A DNA stretch of 36,302 nucleotides from Candidatus Flavonifractor merdigallinarum (GCA_019115265.1 DXDX01000031.1:1-36302); one strand, 5' to 3'. Shown: positions 1-8,591, counted from the stretch's first letter. Notes: generated by a model not told the origin, from the sequence alone. Numbers and translations are program-made.

Positions 1-95
1 AAGCAGCCCTACGGCTCAACCAGGAGGTAGAGAACTTGACCCTGCTGTCCTACAGCTATTGTATCACGGGCATCTCTAAGCCTGCTGATATCTGA
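1..95 (+). CDS. 3' end of upstream ORF (partial); C-terminus ...AALRLNQEVENLTLLSYSYCITGISKPADI*; possibly tail tube-like
   Basis: Open frame from window start to TGA at 93-95; C-terminal 'EVENLTLL' resembles 'VVEKITIV' of the next (tube) ORF. Confidence 0.5.
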   Translation, partial: AALRLNQEVENLTLLSYSYCITGISKPADI

Positions 96-134
96 ATTAT
101 TAACTTTCAAACTTATTATACGAGGAGGTAACGC

Positions 135-524
135 ATGGGAGTGAAAGGATTTCCCACCAGCAGTGATATTTACCTGGAGATCGACGGGAAAAAGGTGGCG
201 GTGGTGCAGAGCTACGCCGCTAAGAGTACCCGTACCAGTCAGACGGTGGAGGCCTTCGGCGAGGATGAGCCGGTGGCCACCATCCCCGGTCCGCGCAACC
301 ACGTCATTGAGCTCACCCGGCTGTATGCCACCGACGAGGCCATCCGGGACAACATTGACTTCCACACCCTGAGTGATTTCAGTCTGGTGATCTGCAAGCC
401 CGACCGGAAAATCATCTACTCCGGGTGTCAGTGGAGCACCATCAACGAGACTGGCGCGCTGGGGGCTATGGTAGTGGAGAAGATTACCATTGTGGCTGCC
501 AAGCGCATTGAGATGGCCGCATGA
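135..524 (+). CDS. Phage tail tube-like protein (XkdM/gp19-like)
   Basis: 129 aa, good RBS (gaggaggtaacgcATG), size and sequence style of tail tube proteins, first of a syntenic tail gene run. Confidence 0.7.
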   Translation: MGVKGFPTSSDIYLEIDGKKVAVVQSYAAKSTRTSQTVEAFGEDEPVATIPGPRNHVIELTRLYATDEAIRDNIDFHTLSDFSLVICKPDRKIIYSGCQWSTINETGALGAMVVEKITIVAAKRIEMAA

Positions 525-1159
525 GCAAGGCCGTAGGTGCGCTGCGGGCCGGAGCGGAACGGCTGGATTTGGGGGAGGGGCGGGCGCTGCGCCTCCTCTC
601 CGCCCAGGAGACTTTGGAGGCCCGGCGGGAGGGGGCGCTGCTGGCCCAGGACGGGACAGAGCGGGCCCTGTGTGCCAACGCCGCACTGCTGGCCCGGGCG
701 CTGGTGGGGGCGGAGGACGCCCCCCTCTATGAGAGCGGCAGCGCGGTGCTTCAGGCCCTCACCGCCCGGGAGATTGGCCGTCTGGCCCGGATTTGGGCCA
801 GATTTGACCGGATGGAGAATCCCACCCCCGCGACCGAAGAGGAGGGGGAGCGCTGGCTGGAGGAGCTGCGGGAGGATCGGGAGGGACGTCTGCGCTGGAA
901 GGTGCTGCGGACCTTTGGGGCTTTGCCCACCGAGGAGCGGGCCAGAGCTATGAAAGAACGGGATTACCTCTGGTGCGCCCTTCAGCTGCTGCTGGATCGG
1001 GAGGAAGAGCTGGACCGGCTGTGTCCTACCTGCCGCGCACAGGCTATGGAGGAGCGCTGTCCTGTGTGCGGTGCCCCCACCGAAAGCGGAGAAGGGGGAC
1101 AGAACGCCGCCTTTGACCAGAGCCGCTATGAGGCCATGTGTCGGGGAGAGAAACCGTGA
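521..1159 (+). CDS. Tail-cluster protein in the tail-assembly-chaperone position, with C-terminal CxxC...CxxC zinc-ribbon-like motif
   Basis: ATGA overlap with tube gene; 'LCPTCRAQAMEERCPVCGAP'. Confidence 0.6.
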   Translation: MSKAVGALRAGAERLDLGEGRALRLLSAQETLEARREGALLAQDGTERALCANAALLARALVGAEDAPLYESGSAVLQALTAREIGRLARIWARFDRMENPTPATEEEGERWLEELREDREGRLRWKVLRTFGALPTEERARAMKERDYLWCALQLLLDREEELDRLCPTCRAQAMEERCPVCGAPTESGEGGQNAAFDQSRYEAMCRGEKP

Positions 1160-1989
1160 GAGATATTTTAGCGGATTTGCTGGAAGAGCAGGAGGAGGCG
1201 GTCCAGCGGGAAACCGCCCTCCCGGAAGAAGAGGAATCGGTGGCGGGAGGGTACCTCCCGCCGCTGGTTGAGAAGCGCGTGGGACGGTCTGCTACCGAAA
1301 CACAGACCGATTTCACCGTGGAGAGAGGGAAAAACGGGCGGGAGACGGCTGCCCCTGTGGAAAACCCGGAAGAGGGGGAGCAGGATGGAAGCGAGATGCA
1401 GAGAGAGCCGCTTTCCCAGCCCGATTTAATCGAGAACAGCAAACAGTTTGACCTTGGAGCGGAGTGGGAGGGCCGGATTCCCGCAAAAACGGAGCCGCTT
1501 CCCATTGGCAGAGGACAGGCGCAGGGGGATGGGGAAGCTCCCGTTTCGGTGTCGGCCCGGGGAGTGACGGAGAGTTGGGCGGAACAGGTTTTGAATGTGC
1601 TGCCCGGCGTGACAGCGGCCCTCTCGGTAAAAAAGTCCGATTCTGTACCGGAGGGAGTGGCGCTCAACAGGGCTCCAGTGCCAACTGTTGAGCCGAGCGG
1701 AGAGAATGCTTCACCGGCAGAAACGGGGATAGATGGGGTATCCGTACAGGAGAAGGGGAGTGGGGTTCAGGAGAACCGCCGGACCTGGAGCAGCGGGACG
1801 CTCTATTCCACTCTGCGGCGCTGGGAGAGTGCCGCATCCTGGCCGGAGAGTGCCGGGCGGTCTGCGCCTGTCCCCCTGTCTGCCGCTGTATCTCAGTCCG
1901 GTGGGACAGGCGGGCTCACCCTGGAGCAGCTGGACCGGGCCGCCCAGCGGGATGCCCGACGGTTTGACGCCCCCTTTCCGCTCTACTGA
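1156..1989 (+). CDS. Uncharacterised low-complexity, Glu/Gly/Ser/Pro-rich tail-cluster protein (tape-measure position)
   Basis: GTGA overlap with previous CDS (alternative GTG at 1138); lies between chaperone-position gene and LysM gene; no recognisable domain. Confidence 0.55.
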   Translation: MRDILADLLEEQEEAVQRETALPEEEESVAGGYLPPLVEKRVGRSATETQTDFTVERGKNGRETAAPVENPEEGEQDGSEMQREPLSQPDLIENSKQFDLGAEWEGRIPAKTEPLPIGRGQAQGDGEAPVSVSARGVTESWAEQVLNVLPGVTAALSVKKSDSVPEGVALNRAPVPTVEPSGENASPAETGIDGVSVQEKGSGVQENRRTWSSGTLYSTLRRWESAASWPESAGRSAPVPLSAAVSQSGGTGGLTLEQLDRAAQRDARRFDAPFPLY

Positions 1990-2000
1990 GGAGGGATAGC

Positions 2001-2585
2001 ATGAGACTGAGCCCCATGCGCTACAAGGATTTTGTGTGGCCCCACAATCCCCGCACCTATGTCATTGAGTACGAGCGGGTGATGGCGGTCAATAAGGTGC
2101 CCTACGGGCGCTATCAGCTCCAGGACTTGGGGCCCACCCGGCGGATACTCCGGGGGGAGGGGGAGTTCGTGGGGGAGGACGCCTACCGCACCTTCCAGAG
2201 CCTGGCCACCGTCTTTTACCAGGAGGGGCCGGGGTTGCTGGTCCATCCGGTGTGGCAGTGCGCCAACGCCTATTTTGTGGAGCTCTCCCTGGCGCAGGAG
2301 CCGAGGGCCGACTATGTGCGCTATACCTTCACGTTCTGGGAGAGCTATGACGACTATGTGGAGCGCCTAACCCCGGTTGGAGGTACGTCTGCCTCTGCGG
2401 GAGGGGGAACTGGAACAGGGAACAACACCGCAGGCACAGGGACCTGGCATACCGTCCGGCGGGGTGAGAGTTTGTGGGCCATTGCCCGGCAGTATGGGCT
2501 GAGCCTCGGCGCACTCATTGCCCTCAACCCCCAGATTAAAAACCCAAACCTCATCTATGTGGGGCAGAAAGTGCGGGTGGCGTGA
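2001..2585 (+). CDS. LysM-domain baseplate/tail protein (XkdP/gp53/Afp7-like)
   Basis: C-terminal LysM 'WHTVRRGESLWAIARQYGLSLGALIALNPQIKNPNLIYVGQKVRVA'; tail cluster context. Confidence 0.85.
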   Translation: MRLSPMRYKDFVWPHNPRTYVIEYERVMAVNKVPYGRYQLQDLGPTRRILRGEGEFVGEDAYRTFQSLATVFYQEGPGLLVHPVWQCANAYFVELSLAQEPRADYVRYTFTFWESYDDYVERLTPVGGTSASAGGGTGTGNNTAGTGTWHTVRRGESLWAIARQYGLSLGALIALNPQIKNPNLIYVGQKVRVA

Positions 2586-3526
2586 TGGAGTGCTGGCTGA
2601 CCGATTATCGAGGGGAGCGCCGGATGCTGCCTCCCCGGACCGCATGGCGGTTTACCTACACATCAGGGACCCCCTGCGACTCCTTTCAGGTGGAGTGCCT
2701 GTGGGGCCAGGAGCGGGAGGACGCTCTGGCCGATGCGGTGCTCTTTGGGGCCTTTGAGGGGGGCGAGACGGTGTTCACCGGCGTGGTAGACGAGTGTGAG
2801 TGTACCTGGGACGGCAATGGCAGCCGCCTTATCGTGACGGGGCGGGGGATGGCAGCCCGGCTGCTGGACAATGAGGCCAAGGGGGCGGACTACCTGGTGG
2901 CCACCTGGGACGATGTGCTGCGGGACCATGTGACCCCTTACGGCATCACGGCGGTGGGTGGGGAGAACCTGCCCCATGTGACGGGCTTTTCCGTGGAGAC
3001 GGGGAGCAGCGAGTGGACGGTGGTGGAGTCCTTTGTCCGCTACTACGGTGGACAGGAGCCCCGGTTTGACCGGATGGGACAGCTCATCCTCTCCGGCTGG
3101 GCCAGCGGCCAGCGGCGAAAGCTGGGGCCGGACTGCCCGGTGACCTCCGCCGTGCTGCGGGACAAGCGCTATGGGGTGCTCTCCCAGGTGCTGGTGCGCA
3201 ATCCCAACGACCAGGGGGAGGAGACGGTGACCAATGAGGATTTTGCACAGCGGGGCGGGATGCGCCGTCAGGTGCTCACCATGCCCCGCAAGAGCGGCTT
3301 TGAGGCCATGCGCTACCGGGCCGACTACCAGCTCCGCCGCTCGGCGGAGGAGCTGCGCCGCCTCACCCTCCGCTCACCCCGGGCCTTTCTGGCCTATCCG
3401 GGCGATGTGGTGGAACTGGAGTTGGAGCGGCCCAAGCTCAGCGGGAGCTGGCGGGTGTGGGAGAGCACCTGCGGAAGCGACGAGAAGGGGACCTATACCG
3501 AGCTGGAGCTGAGCCCGGTATCCTGA
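2582..3526 (+). CDS. Late control gpD / XkdQ-like baseplate hub protein
   Basis: 314 aa, follows LysM gene with 4-bp overlap, order as in PBSX-type tails. Confidence 0.7.
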   Translation: MMECWLTDYRGERRMLPPRTAWRFTYTSGTPCDSFQVECLWGQEREDALADAVLFGAFEGGETVFTGVVDECECTWDGNGSRLIVTGRGMAARLLDNEAKGADYLVATWDDVLRDHVTPYGITAVGGENLPHVTGFSVETGSSEWTVVESFVRYYGGQEPRFDRMGQLILSGWASGQRRKLGPDCPVTSAVLRDKRYGVLSQVLVRNPNDQGEETVTNEDFAQRGGMRRQVLTMPRKSGFEAMRYRADYQLRRSAEELRRLTLRSPRAFLAYPGDVVELELERPKLSGSWRVWESTCGSDEKGTYTELELSPVS

Positions 3527-3543
3527 GAGAGGAGGAAGGGAGC

Positions 3544-3939
3544 ATGTGGATTTCCGACCGAAGGCGGAGAGCACAAGAGGGAGAGGAACCGGTCCAGATT
3601 GGACGGGTGACCATCCCCGGTGACCCAGCCTGTGTGTGGACGGGCAGCGAGCGGCGGGATGCCCCTCTGTTTGGCCCCGGCGGGTACATCTGGCGGCCCA
3701 ACCTGGGAGATGAAGTGCTGGTGCTCAAAACCGGCGAGGGATTTTGCGTGGCCGGTGTCCGAAACAGCGGCGCCTATCTGGCGCCCGGTGAGGTGGCCAT
3801 TCTGGGGCAGAACAACACCCAGATTGTGCTGCGTTCCAACGGGGTCATTCAGATAAATGGGCAGGCGCTGACATTCAATGGAGAAGTGTTGGCCGGAAAG
3901 TTGCCGGAGGAGGAGAGCGGAGAAGGGGGAGAGGAGTAG
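3544..3939 (+). CDS. Baseplate spike-like protein (gpV/OB-fold type)
   Basis: RBS gagaggaggaag before ATG 3544; 'LGDEVLVLKTGEGFCVAGVRNSGAYLAPGEVAILGQNNTQIVLRSNGVIQINGQ' beta-repeat style. Confidence 0.6.
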   Translation: MWISDRRRRAQEGEEPVQIGRVTIPGDPACVWTGSERRDAPLFGPGGYIWRPNLGDEVLVLKTGEGFCVAGVRNSGAYLAPGEVAILGQNNTQIVLRSNGVIQINGQALTFNGEVLAGKLPEEESGEGGEE

Positions 3940-3940
3940 C

Positions 3941-4297
3941 ATGGAGCTGAAGCTGCGGGACGGAGATTATGTGTCCGATGGCCTGGGCGGGGTAGAGCGG
4001 GTGGAAGGAGCAGAGGAGCTCTTGCAGCGGGTGCTGTGGAAGCTGGCCGTGCGGCGGGGAAGCTTTCCCCTGCTGCCGGAGCTGGGCAGCCAGCTCCACC
4101 TTCTCACCCGGGCCAAGCCCGCTGAGCGCTCCGCCCTGGCCAGTCAGTATGCCGCCGAGGCGCTGGCCGACGAGCCGGATTTGCACCTCCAGGCCGTCAC
4201 CCTCACCGAGTCGGGGAGAGAGGGAAGGCTGCGTCTGGAGCTGATGTGGCAGGGGGAGACCTTTACGGTGGAGACCGTACTGGGAGGGAGGGAGTAA
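3941..4297 (+). CDS. gp25/XkdS-like baseplate wedge protein
   Basis: 118 aa; 'LLQRVLWKLAVRRGSFPLLPELGSQLH' resembles gp25/XkdS-type proteins; position before baseplate J. Confidence 0.65.
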   Translation: MELKLRDGDYVSDGLGGVERVEGAEELLQRVLWKLAVRRGSFPLLPELGSQLHLLTRAKPAERSALASQYAAEALADEPDLHLQAVTLTESGREGRLRLELMWQGETFTVETVLGGRE

Positions 4298-4298
4298 C

Positions 4299-5363
4299 AT
4301 CAAAACGATTCAAGAACTGTATACAGATATGCTGGAGACCTTTGAGACGGAGACCGGCAGCGCCCCCGGCGGGACCAGTGACTTGGCAGTGCGCCTCTAT
4401 GCGGTGGCGGCGCAGATCTATGCCCTGTATGTCCAGAGTGAGTGGGTGACCCGGCAGTGCTTTCCCCAGAGCGCCCAGGGAGAGTATCTGGACCTCCACG
4501 CCGCCCTGCGGGGGGTGGAGCGGAAGGCCGCCGTACAGGCCCAGGGGGAGATTGCTTTTCAGGTGGAAGAGGCATCCCAGAATGCGCTGACCATCCCGGC
4601 GGGCACCGTGTGTCTGACGGCGGGGCTGGTGCGCTTTGAGACCCTGGAGGAGGGCGTTCTCAATCCGGGGGAGACGCAGGTGCTGGTGCCCGCCCGGGCG
4701 GTGGAGCCGGGGGCGGAGGGCAATGTGGCGGCGGGGACCATCCGTTCTATGGCGGTGGCCCCGGTGGGCATTGAGGGCTGTTATAACCCCCAGTCCTTCA
4801 CCGGCGGCAGCGATTCAGAGGACGATGAGGGCCTGCGGGCACGGGTGCTGGAGACCTACCGGCGCCTGCCCAACGGCGCCAACGCAGCCTATTACTATCA
4901 GGAGGCTATGTCCTTTGAAGAGGTGGCCGCTGCTTCCATCCTCTGCCGCCCCAGAGGGGTGGGAACGGTGGATGTGGTGGTGTCCACTGCCCAAGGGGCA
5001 CCCGGCAAAGAACTGCTGGAGACCCTCCAGGCCCATTTTGAGGAGCGGCGGGAGATTTCGGTGGACGTGGTGGTCCGCGCCCCGGAGGAGCAGACGGTGG
5101 ATTTGGAGATGAAGGTCTCCCCGGCGGAAGGGTACACGTCAGAGGAGGCACGCACCGCTGCGCAGAGCGCGCTGGAGGGCTGGTTTGACGGTACCAGACT
5201 GGGCAAGAGTGTGCTGCGGGCAGAGCTGTGCAGCCGGGTCTTTGCCCTGAAAGAGGTGTCCAACTGTGCCCTCACCAAGCCCGCGGAGGACCAGCTCCTG
5301 GATGCCGATGTGCTGCCCCGTCTGGGTCAGCTCACTGTGGGCGACCTGGGGGTGGGCGTGTGA
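4299..5363 (+). CDS. Baseplate J/gp47 (XkdT)-like protein; start uncertain (ATC 4299 or ATG 4329)
   Basis: 'SGGSDSEDDEGLRARVLETYRRLPNGANAAYYYQEAMS' style baseplate-J signature ('TGGSDSEDDEGLRARV'). Confidence 0.85.
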   Translation: MKTIQELYTDMLETFETETGSAPGGTSDLAVRLYAVAAQIYALYVQSEWVTRQCFPQSAQGEYLDLHAALRGVERKAAVQAQGEIAFQVEEASQNALTIPAGTVCLTAGLVRFETLEEGVLNPGETQVLVPARAVEPGAEGNVAAGTIRSMAVAPVGIEGCYNPQSFTGGSDSEDDEGLRARVLETYRRLPNGANAAYYYQEAMSFEEVAAASILCRPRGVGTVDVVVSTAQGAPGKELLETLQAHFEERREISVDVVVRAPEEQTVDLEMKVSPAEGYTSEEARTAAQSALEGWFDGTRLGKSVLRAELCSRVFALKEVSNCALTKPAEDQLLDADVLPRLGQLTVGDLGVGV

Positions 5364-5941
5364 GCTATGGGCAGTATCTGAAAGACCTGCTGGAGCCTAT
5401 GGGGGTGTACCGCCTCCAGAATTCCCTCAACGGCGCGGAGCTGGAGAGCGAGGGAGCCGCGCTGGACGGGGTGGACAGCGCCCTGGAGCACATCGAGAGG
5501 GAGATGATTCTCCTCACCGCCGAGGGGGAGGGTCTGGAGAAGATTGAGAGCCTTCTGACCCGCCGGCCGGTGACCACCACCCTCAACGCCCGGCGGGCCG
5601 CTTTGGCGGCCTTGCTGCGCATCGGTGGGGACAGCTTTACCCTCACCGCCATCAATGACAACCTCCGGGGGTGCGGCATCCACGCGGTGGCCAACGAGAC
5701 CGGGCGGCCCAACTATGTGCAGGTCTCCTTTCCTAATGTGCCCGGTATCCCCAAGGGCTTTGAGGAGATGCGCAAAATTATCGAGGACATTCTCCCCGCC
5801 CATATCGGGATTGAGTATGTCTACTGGTTCATCACCTGGGCGGAGCTGGAGCGCCGGTTTGACACCTGGGGAGAGATTGAGGATATGCATTTGAGCTGGG
5901 AAGAGCTGGAGACCCTGGTGCGGGAAGAGGAGGATCTATGA
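5360..5941 (+). CDS. Tail protein I / XkdU (YmfQ)-like
   Basis: GTG start with GTGA overlap (MSYGQYLKDLLEPMGVYRLQNSLNGAELESEGAALDGV...); follows baseplate J. Confidence 0.75.
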   Translation: MSYGQYLKDLLEPMGVYRLQNSLNGAELESEGAALDGVDSALEHIEREMILLTAEGEGLEKIESLLTRRPVTTTLNARRAALAALLRIGGDSFTLTAINDNLRGCGIHAVANETGRPNYVQVSFPNVPGIPKGFEEMRKIIEDILPAHIGIEYVYWFITWAELERRFDTWGEIEDMHLSWEELETLVREEEDL

Positions 5942-6402
5942 GAGCGGAACAGAGACAGCGCGGACTCATTGTCTATGAGATGGAGTGGGAGGACCGGGTG
6001 CGGCAGGCGATGGAGCAGATGCTGCGCCTCAGCGCCCAGAGCTTGGATGACCAGCAGGCCGCCCAGGTGGGGGCGCTGTTCCCCCGCTGGGAGGCGGGGA
6101 TGACCTATGAGGCGGGAACGCGGCTGGCCGATGAAATGGGGAATCTCTACAAGGTGGTACAGAGCCACACCAGCCAGAGCGACTGGCCCATGGAGGGGAC
6201 TCCCGCGCTCTACACCTGTCTGGGTGTGACAGCGGAGGAGCCCGACTCGATTCCCGACTGGCGTCAGCCTACCGGGGCCCACGACGCCTACCAGAAGGGA
6301 GATAAAGTGCGCTATGGCGGGAAGATCTACCGTTCCCTCATGGACGGAAATGCCTATGCGCCTGATACCCCCGGAGAGCTGTGGGAATTGCTGGAGGAAT
6401 AA
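5938..6402 (+). CDS. Terminal tail-cluster protein with carbohydrate-binding (CBM5/12-like) modules, putative fibre/receptor binding
   Basis: ATGA overlap; 'AYQKGDKVRYGGKIYRSLMDGNAYAPDTPGELWELLE' and 'TYEAGTRLADEMGNLYKVVQSHTSQSDWPME'. Confidence 0.65.
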   Translation: MRAEQRQRGLIVYEMEWEDRVRQAMEQMLRLSAQSLDDQQAAQVGALFPRWEAGMTYEAGTRLADEMGNLYKVVQSHTSQSDWPMEGTPALYTCLGVTAEEPDSIPDWRQPTGAHDAYQKGDKVRYGGKIYRSLMDGNAYAPDTPGELWELLEE

Positions 6403-6407
6403 AAATT

Positions 6408-6449
6408 AAAACCCGCTGGGGAACGGTCAACTGTTCCCCAGCGGGTTTT
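6408..6449. terminator. Bidirectional intrinsic terminator between tail cluster and ABC-class ATPase
   Basis: aaaaCCCGCTGGGGAAC-ggtcaact-GTTCCCCAGCGGGtttt. Confidence 0.9.
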
Positions 6450-6469
6450 CTGTGTTTGTTGAGTGGTAT

Positions 6470-8173
6470 TTACAGGTTCAAATCCCGATAGCGGTTGAAA
6501 CAGGCGAGCATTTCCTGCCGTCTGGGCCGGGCCAGGAAGGGGATGCCCGAGCGGCTTTCACACAGGGCGGACAGCCCTTGTGTTTCCAGCAGCTGCTCCA
6601 ATGCGTTGGCAATCTGCCGCAGGGTTCGCCGGCCATCCATCAGGTGCTTTTGGGCGTAGAGAAGGCAGTAGCCCAGGGCGGTGAGCTGCTCGCTGTCGGT
6701 GAGCTGCTCCACAGAGCGCAAATCAATGGTCTCCCGGTTGAGGCACACGCTGTCCCGGCCCAGGGTTTTGAGCTTCACCCGCTCGCCACCCTGAAAGGCC
6801 GGTGAGGGCTTGGGGCGGCGATCAAAGGCCGGTGCGCGGGCGGGCTGCAAGGGGGCGTCGGGGAGGGGGAAGGCGCGGGCGGCCTCTTTGGCCCGGGCGG
6901 TGATGTCGTGGGGCACATACCGGTCCATCTGAATCACACAGTCGGCGGGGTGGAAGTAGGCCCCGGAGCTCCCCGCCACCAGAATGGTGGAGATGCCGTG
7001 CTGGTCATAGAGCTCCCGGACGCGCTCCAGGAAGGGGGTGATGGGCTCCATGTCCCGGTGGATGACCTGCTGCATCAGGGCGTCCCGCACCATGAAGTTG
7101 GTGGCGCTGGTATCCTCGTCCATGAGGAGAAGAGAGGCGCCGGCTTCCAGGCTCTCCACCACATTGGCCGCCTGAGAGGTGCTGCCGCTGGCGTCCTCGG
7201 TGGTGAAGTGGACGGTGTCCTTGCCGTTGGGCAGGTCGTTGATGAAGAGGGAGATGTCGGTGTTGCGGATGCTCCGCCCGTCCTCAGCCCGGATTTTCAC
7301 CGCAGTAGGGTCTGTGATGACATATTCCCGCCCATCCCCGGCAATGTGGGGATAGACCCCCAGCTCCAGTGCCTGGAGCAGGGTGGATTTGCCGTGATAG
7401 CCCCCGCCCACAATGAGGGTGACGCCCCGCTGGATGCCCATGCCGGTGAGCGCGCCCCGGTGGGGCAGGTTGAGCGTCACCTCCAGCTCGGAGGGAGACT
7501 GGAAGGGAATGGCGCCCTTGAGGGGGAGAGAGGAGACGCCGGAGGCCCGGGGCAGGATGCTGCCGTTGGCCACAAAGGCGCACAGGCCCAGCTGGGGCAG
7601 TATGGTGCGGATATACTGCTGGTCCTCCGCCAAATCGGCCACGGCCTGGAGCTGCCGGGCGTCCAGATTGCGGTAGAAGAGGGAGGCGGCAGCGTAGCGG
7701 GGCAGCAGCTCAAAGAGAATTTTCTCCAGCTCCCGGGCGTTGATGGTCCGGCCATTGGCAGGAAAGCCCACCTCCAGACGGAGCACCAGGTCGCCGTTTT
7801 TGGGGTCCAGCGTGCAGGCGGTGCGCTCCAGCACCTCTTGCCCGCAGCGGCTCACCGCAATCAGGCCGCTGTGGCCAGAGCCCTTGGCCTGGAAGGAGGC
7901 CTGGCTGGCCTGATGGCCAAACCGGCGGGTGAGGGCGTCCTGGAGCGCCACCCGCTGGCAGGGGGTACGGTAGAGGGCCGGTGGGAAACCGGCCTGTTTT
8001 CCGGGGATGTGGATGCTCAGCTTGGAGGGGGCGGCAAAGGGGTCCCCCTGAACGTGGTCAATAGACAGGACATAGTCGGGAAACTGGTAGCTCTCCCGGG
8101 TGTCCTTGTAGGCGGGATAGCCCCGCCGGTCAATGCGGGTGAGCAGATTTTTCAAATCAGCTGCGGTCTGCAT
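6470..8173 (-). CDS. Predicted ATPase of the ABC class (COG3044-like)
   Basis: 'GVTLIVGGGYHGKSTLLQALELGVYPHIAGDGREYVITDPTAVKIRAEDGRSI' and 'LLLMDEDTSATNFMVRD'; start at MQTAADLKN. Confidence 0.85.
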   Translation of the reverse strand: MQTAADLKNLLTRIDRRGYPAYKDTRESYQFPDYVLSIDHVQGDPFAAPSKLSIHIPGKQAGFPPALYRTPCQRVALQDALTRRFGHQASQASFQAKGSGHSGLIAVSRCGQEVLERTACTLDPKNGDLVLRLEVGFPANGRTINARELEKILFELLPRYAAASLFYRNLDARQLQAVADLAEDQQYIRTILPQLGLCAFVANGSILPRASGVSSLPLKGAIPFQSPSELEVTLNLPHRGALTGMGIQRGVTLIVGGGYHGKSTLLQALELGVYPHIAGDGREYVITDPTAVKIRAEDGRSIRNTDISLFINDLPNGKDTVHFTTEDASGSTSQAANVVESLEAGASLLLMDEDTSATNFMVRDALMQQVIHRDMEPITPFLERVRELYDQHGISTILVAGSSGAYFHPADCVIQMDRYVPHDITARAKEAARAFPLPDAPLQPARAPAFDRRPKPSPAFQGGERVKLKTLGRDSVCLNRETIDLRSVEQLTDSEQLTALGYCLLYAQKHLMDGRRTLRQIANALEQLLETQGLSALCESRSGIPFLARPRRQEMLACFNRYRDLNL

Positions 8174-8327
8174 AAAAAATTCCTCCGGTTTTCTGGAGCT
8201 GCTCCGCATGGGGTGCAGAGCGGCTCCGAATTCCGCAAAAAGGCTGGGGCCTGGCTTCCTTCAAACATGCGAAATTCTGCAAAAACGGTTAGACTGTCGG
8301 TTTTTTGCCATTTCGGCGGGAATAGGG

Positions 8328-8591
8328 TCAATCGTCGGACCCCTGGCTGCCCGGCTGACCATCAGGGCCAGGCCGCCCGGCCAGACTGGGAAGAACGCCA
8401 TCAAGAGCCAGATCCAGCCCCAGCTCACGGCCTACCAAATCCGAGATAAACCGGGACACCGACACCCCGCGATCTGCCGCCGCTGCTTCTATCGCTTCCC
8501 TGTATTCAATCGGAAAAGTTACGCTAGACCTGTAATATTTGATTTTTTGATACTTATTTATTGCGTTTTGTGAATACCTAGAATTCCCCAC
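8328..8591 (-). CDS. Small ribbon-helix-helix-like protein
   Basis: 87 aa 'YYRSSVTFPIEYREAIEAAAADRGVSVSRFISDLVGRELGL' typical of CopG/Arc-type RHH proteins. Confidence 0.55.
   Translation of the reverse strand: MGNSRYSQNAINKYQKIKYYRSSVTFPIEYREAIEAAAADRGVSVSRFISDLVGRELGLDLALDGVLPSLAGRPGPDGQPGSQGSDD

Noticed and set aside
6470-8173. COG3044-like ATPase as the AAA+ ATPase of an extracellular contractile injection system
   Set aside because: It is an ABC-class ATPase on the opposite strand behind a bidirectional terminator, not an Afp15-type AAA+ protein; functional link to the tail cluster is unsupported.
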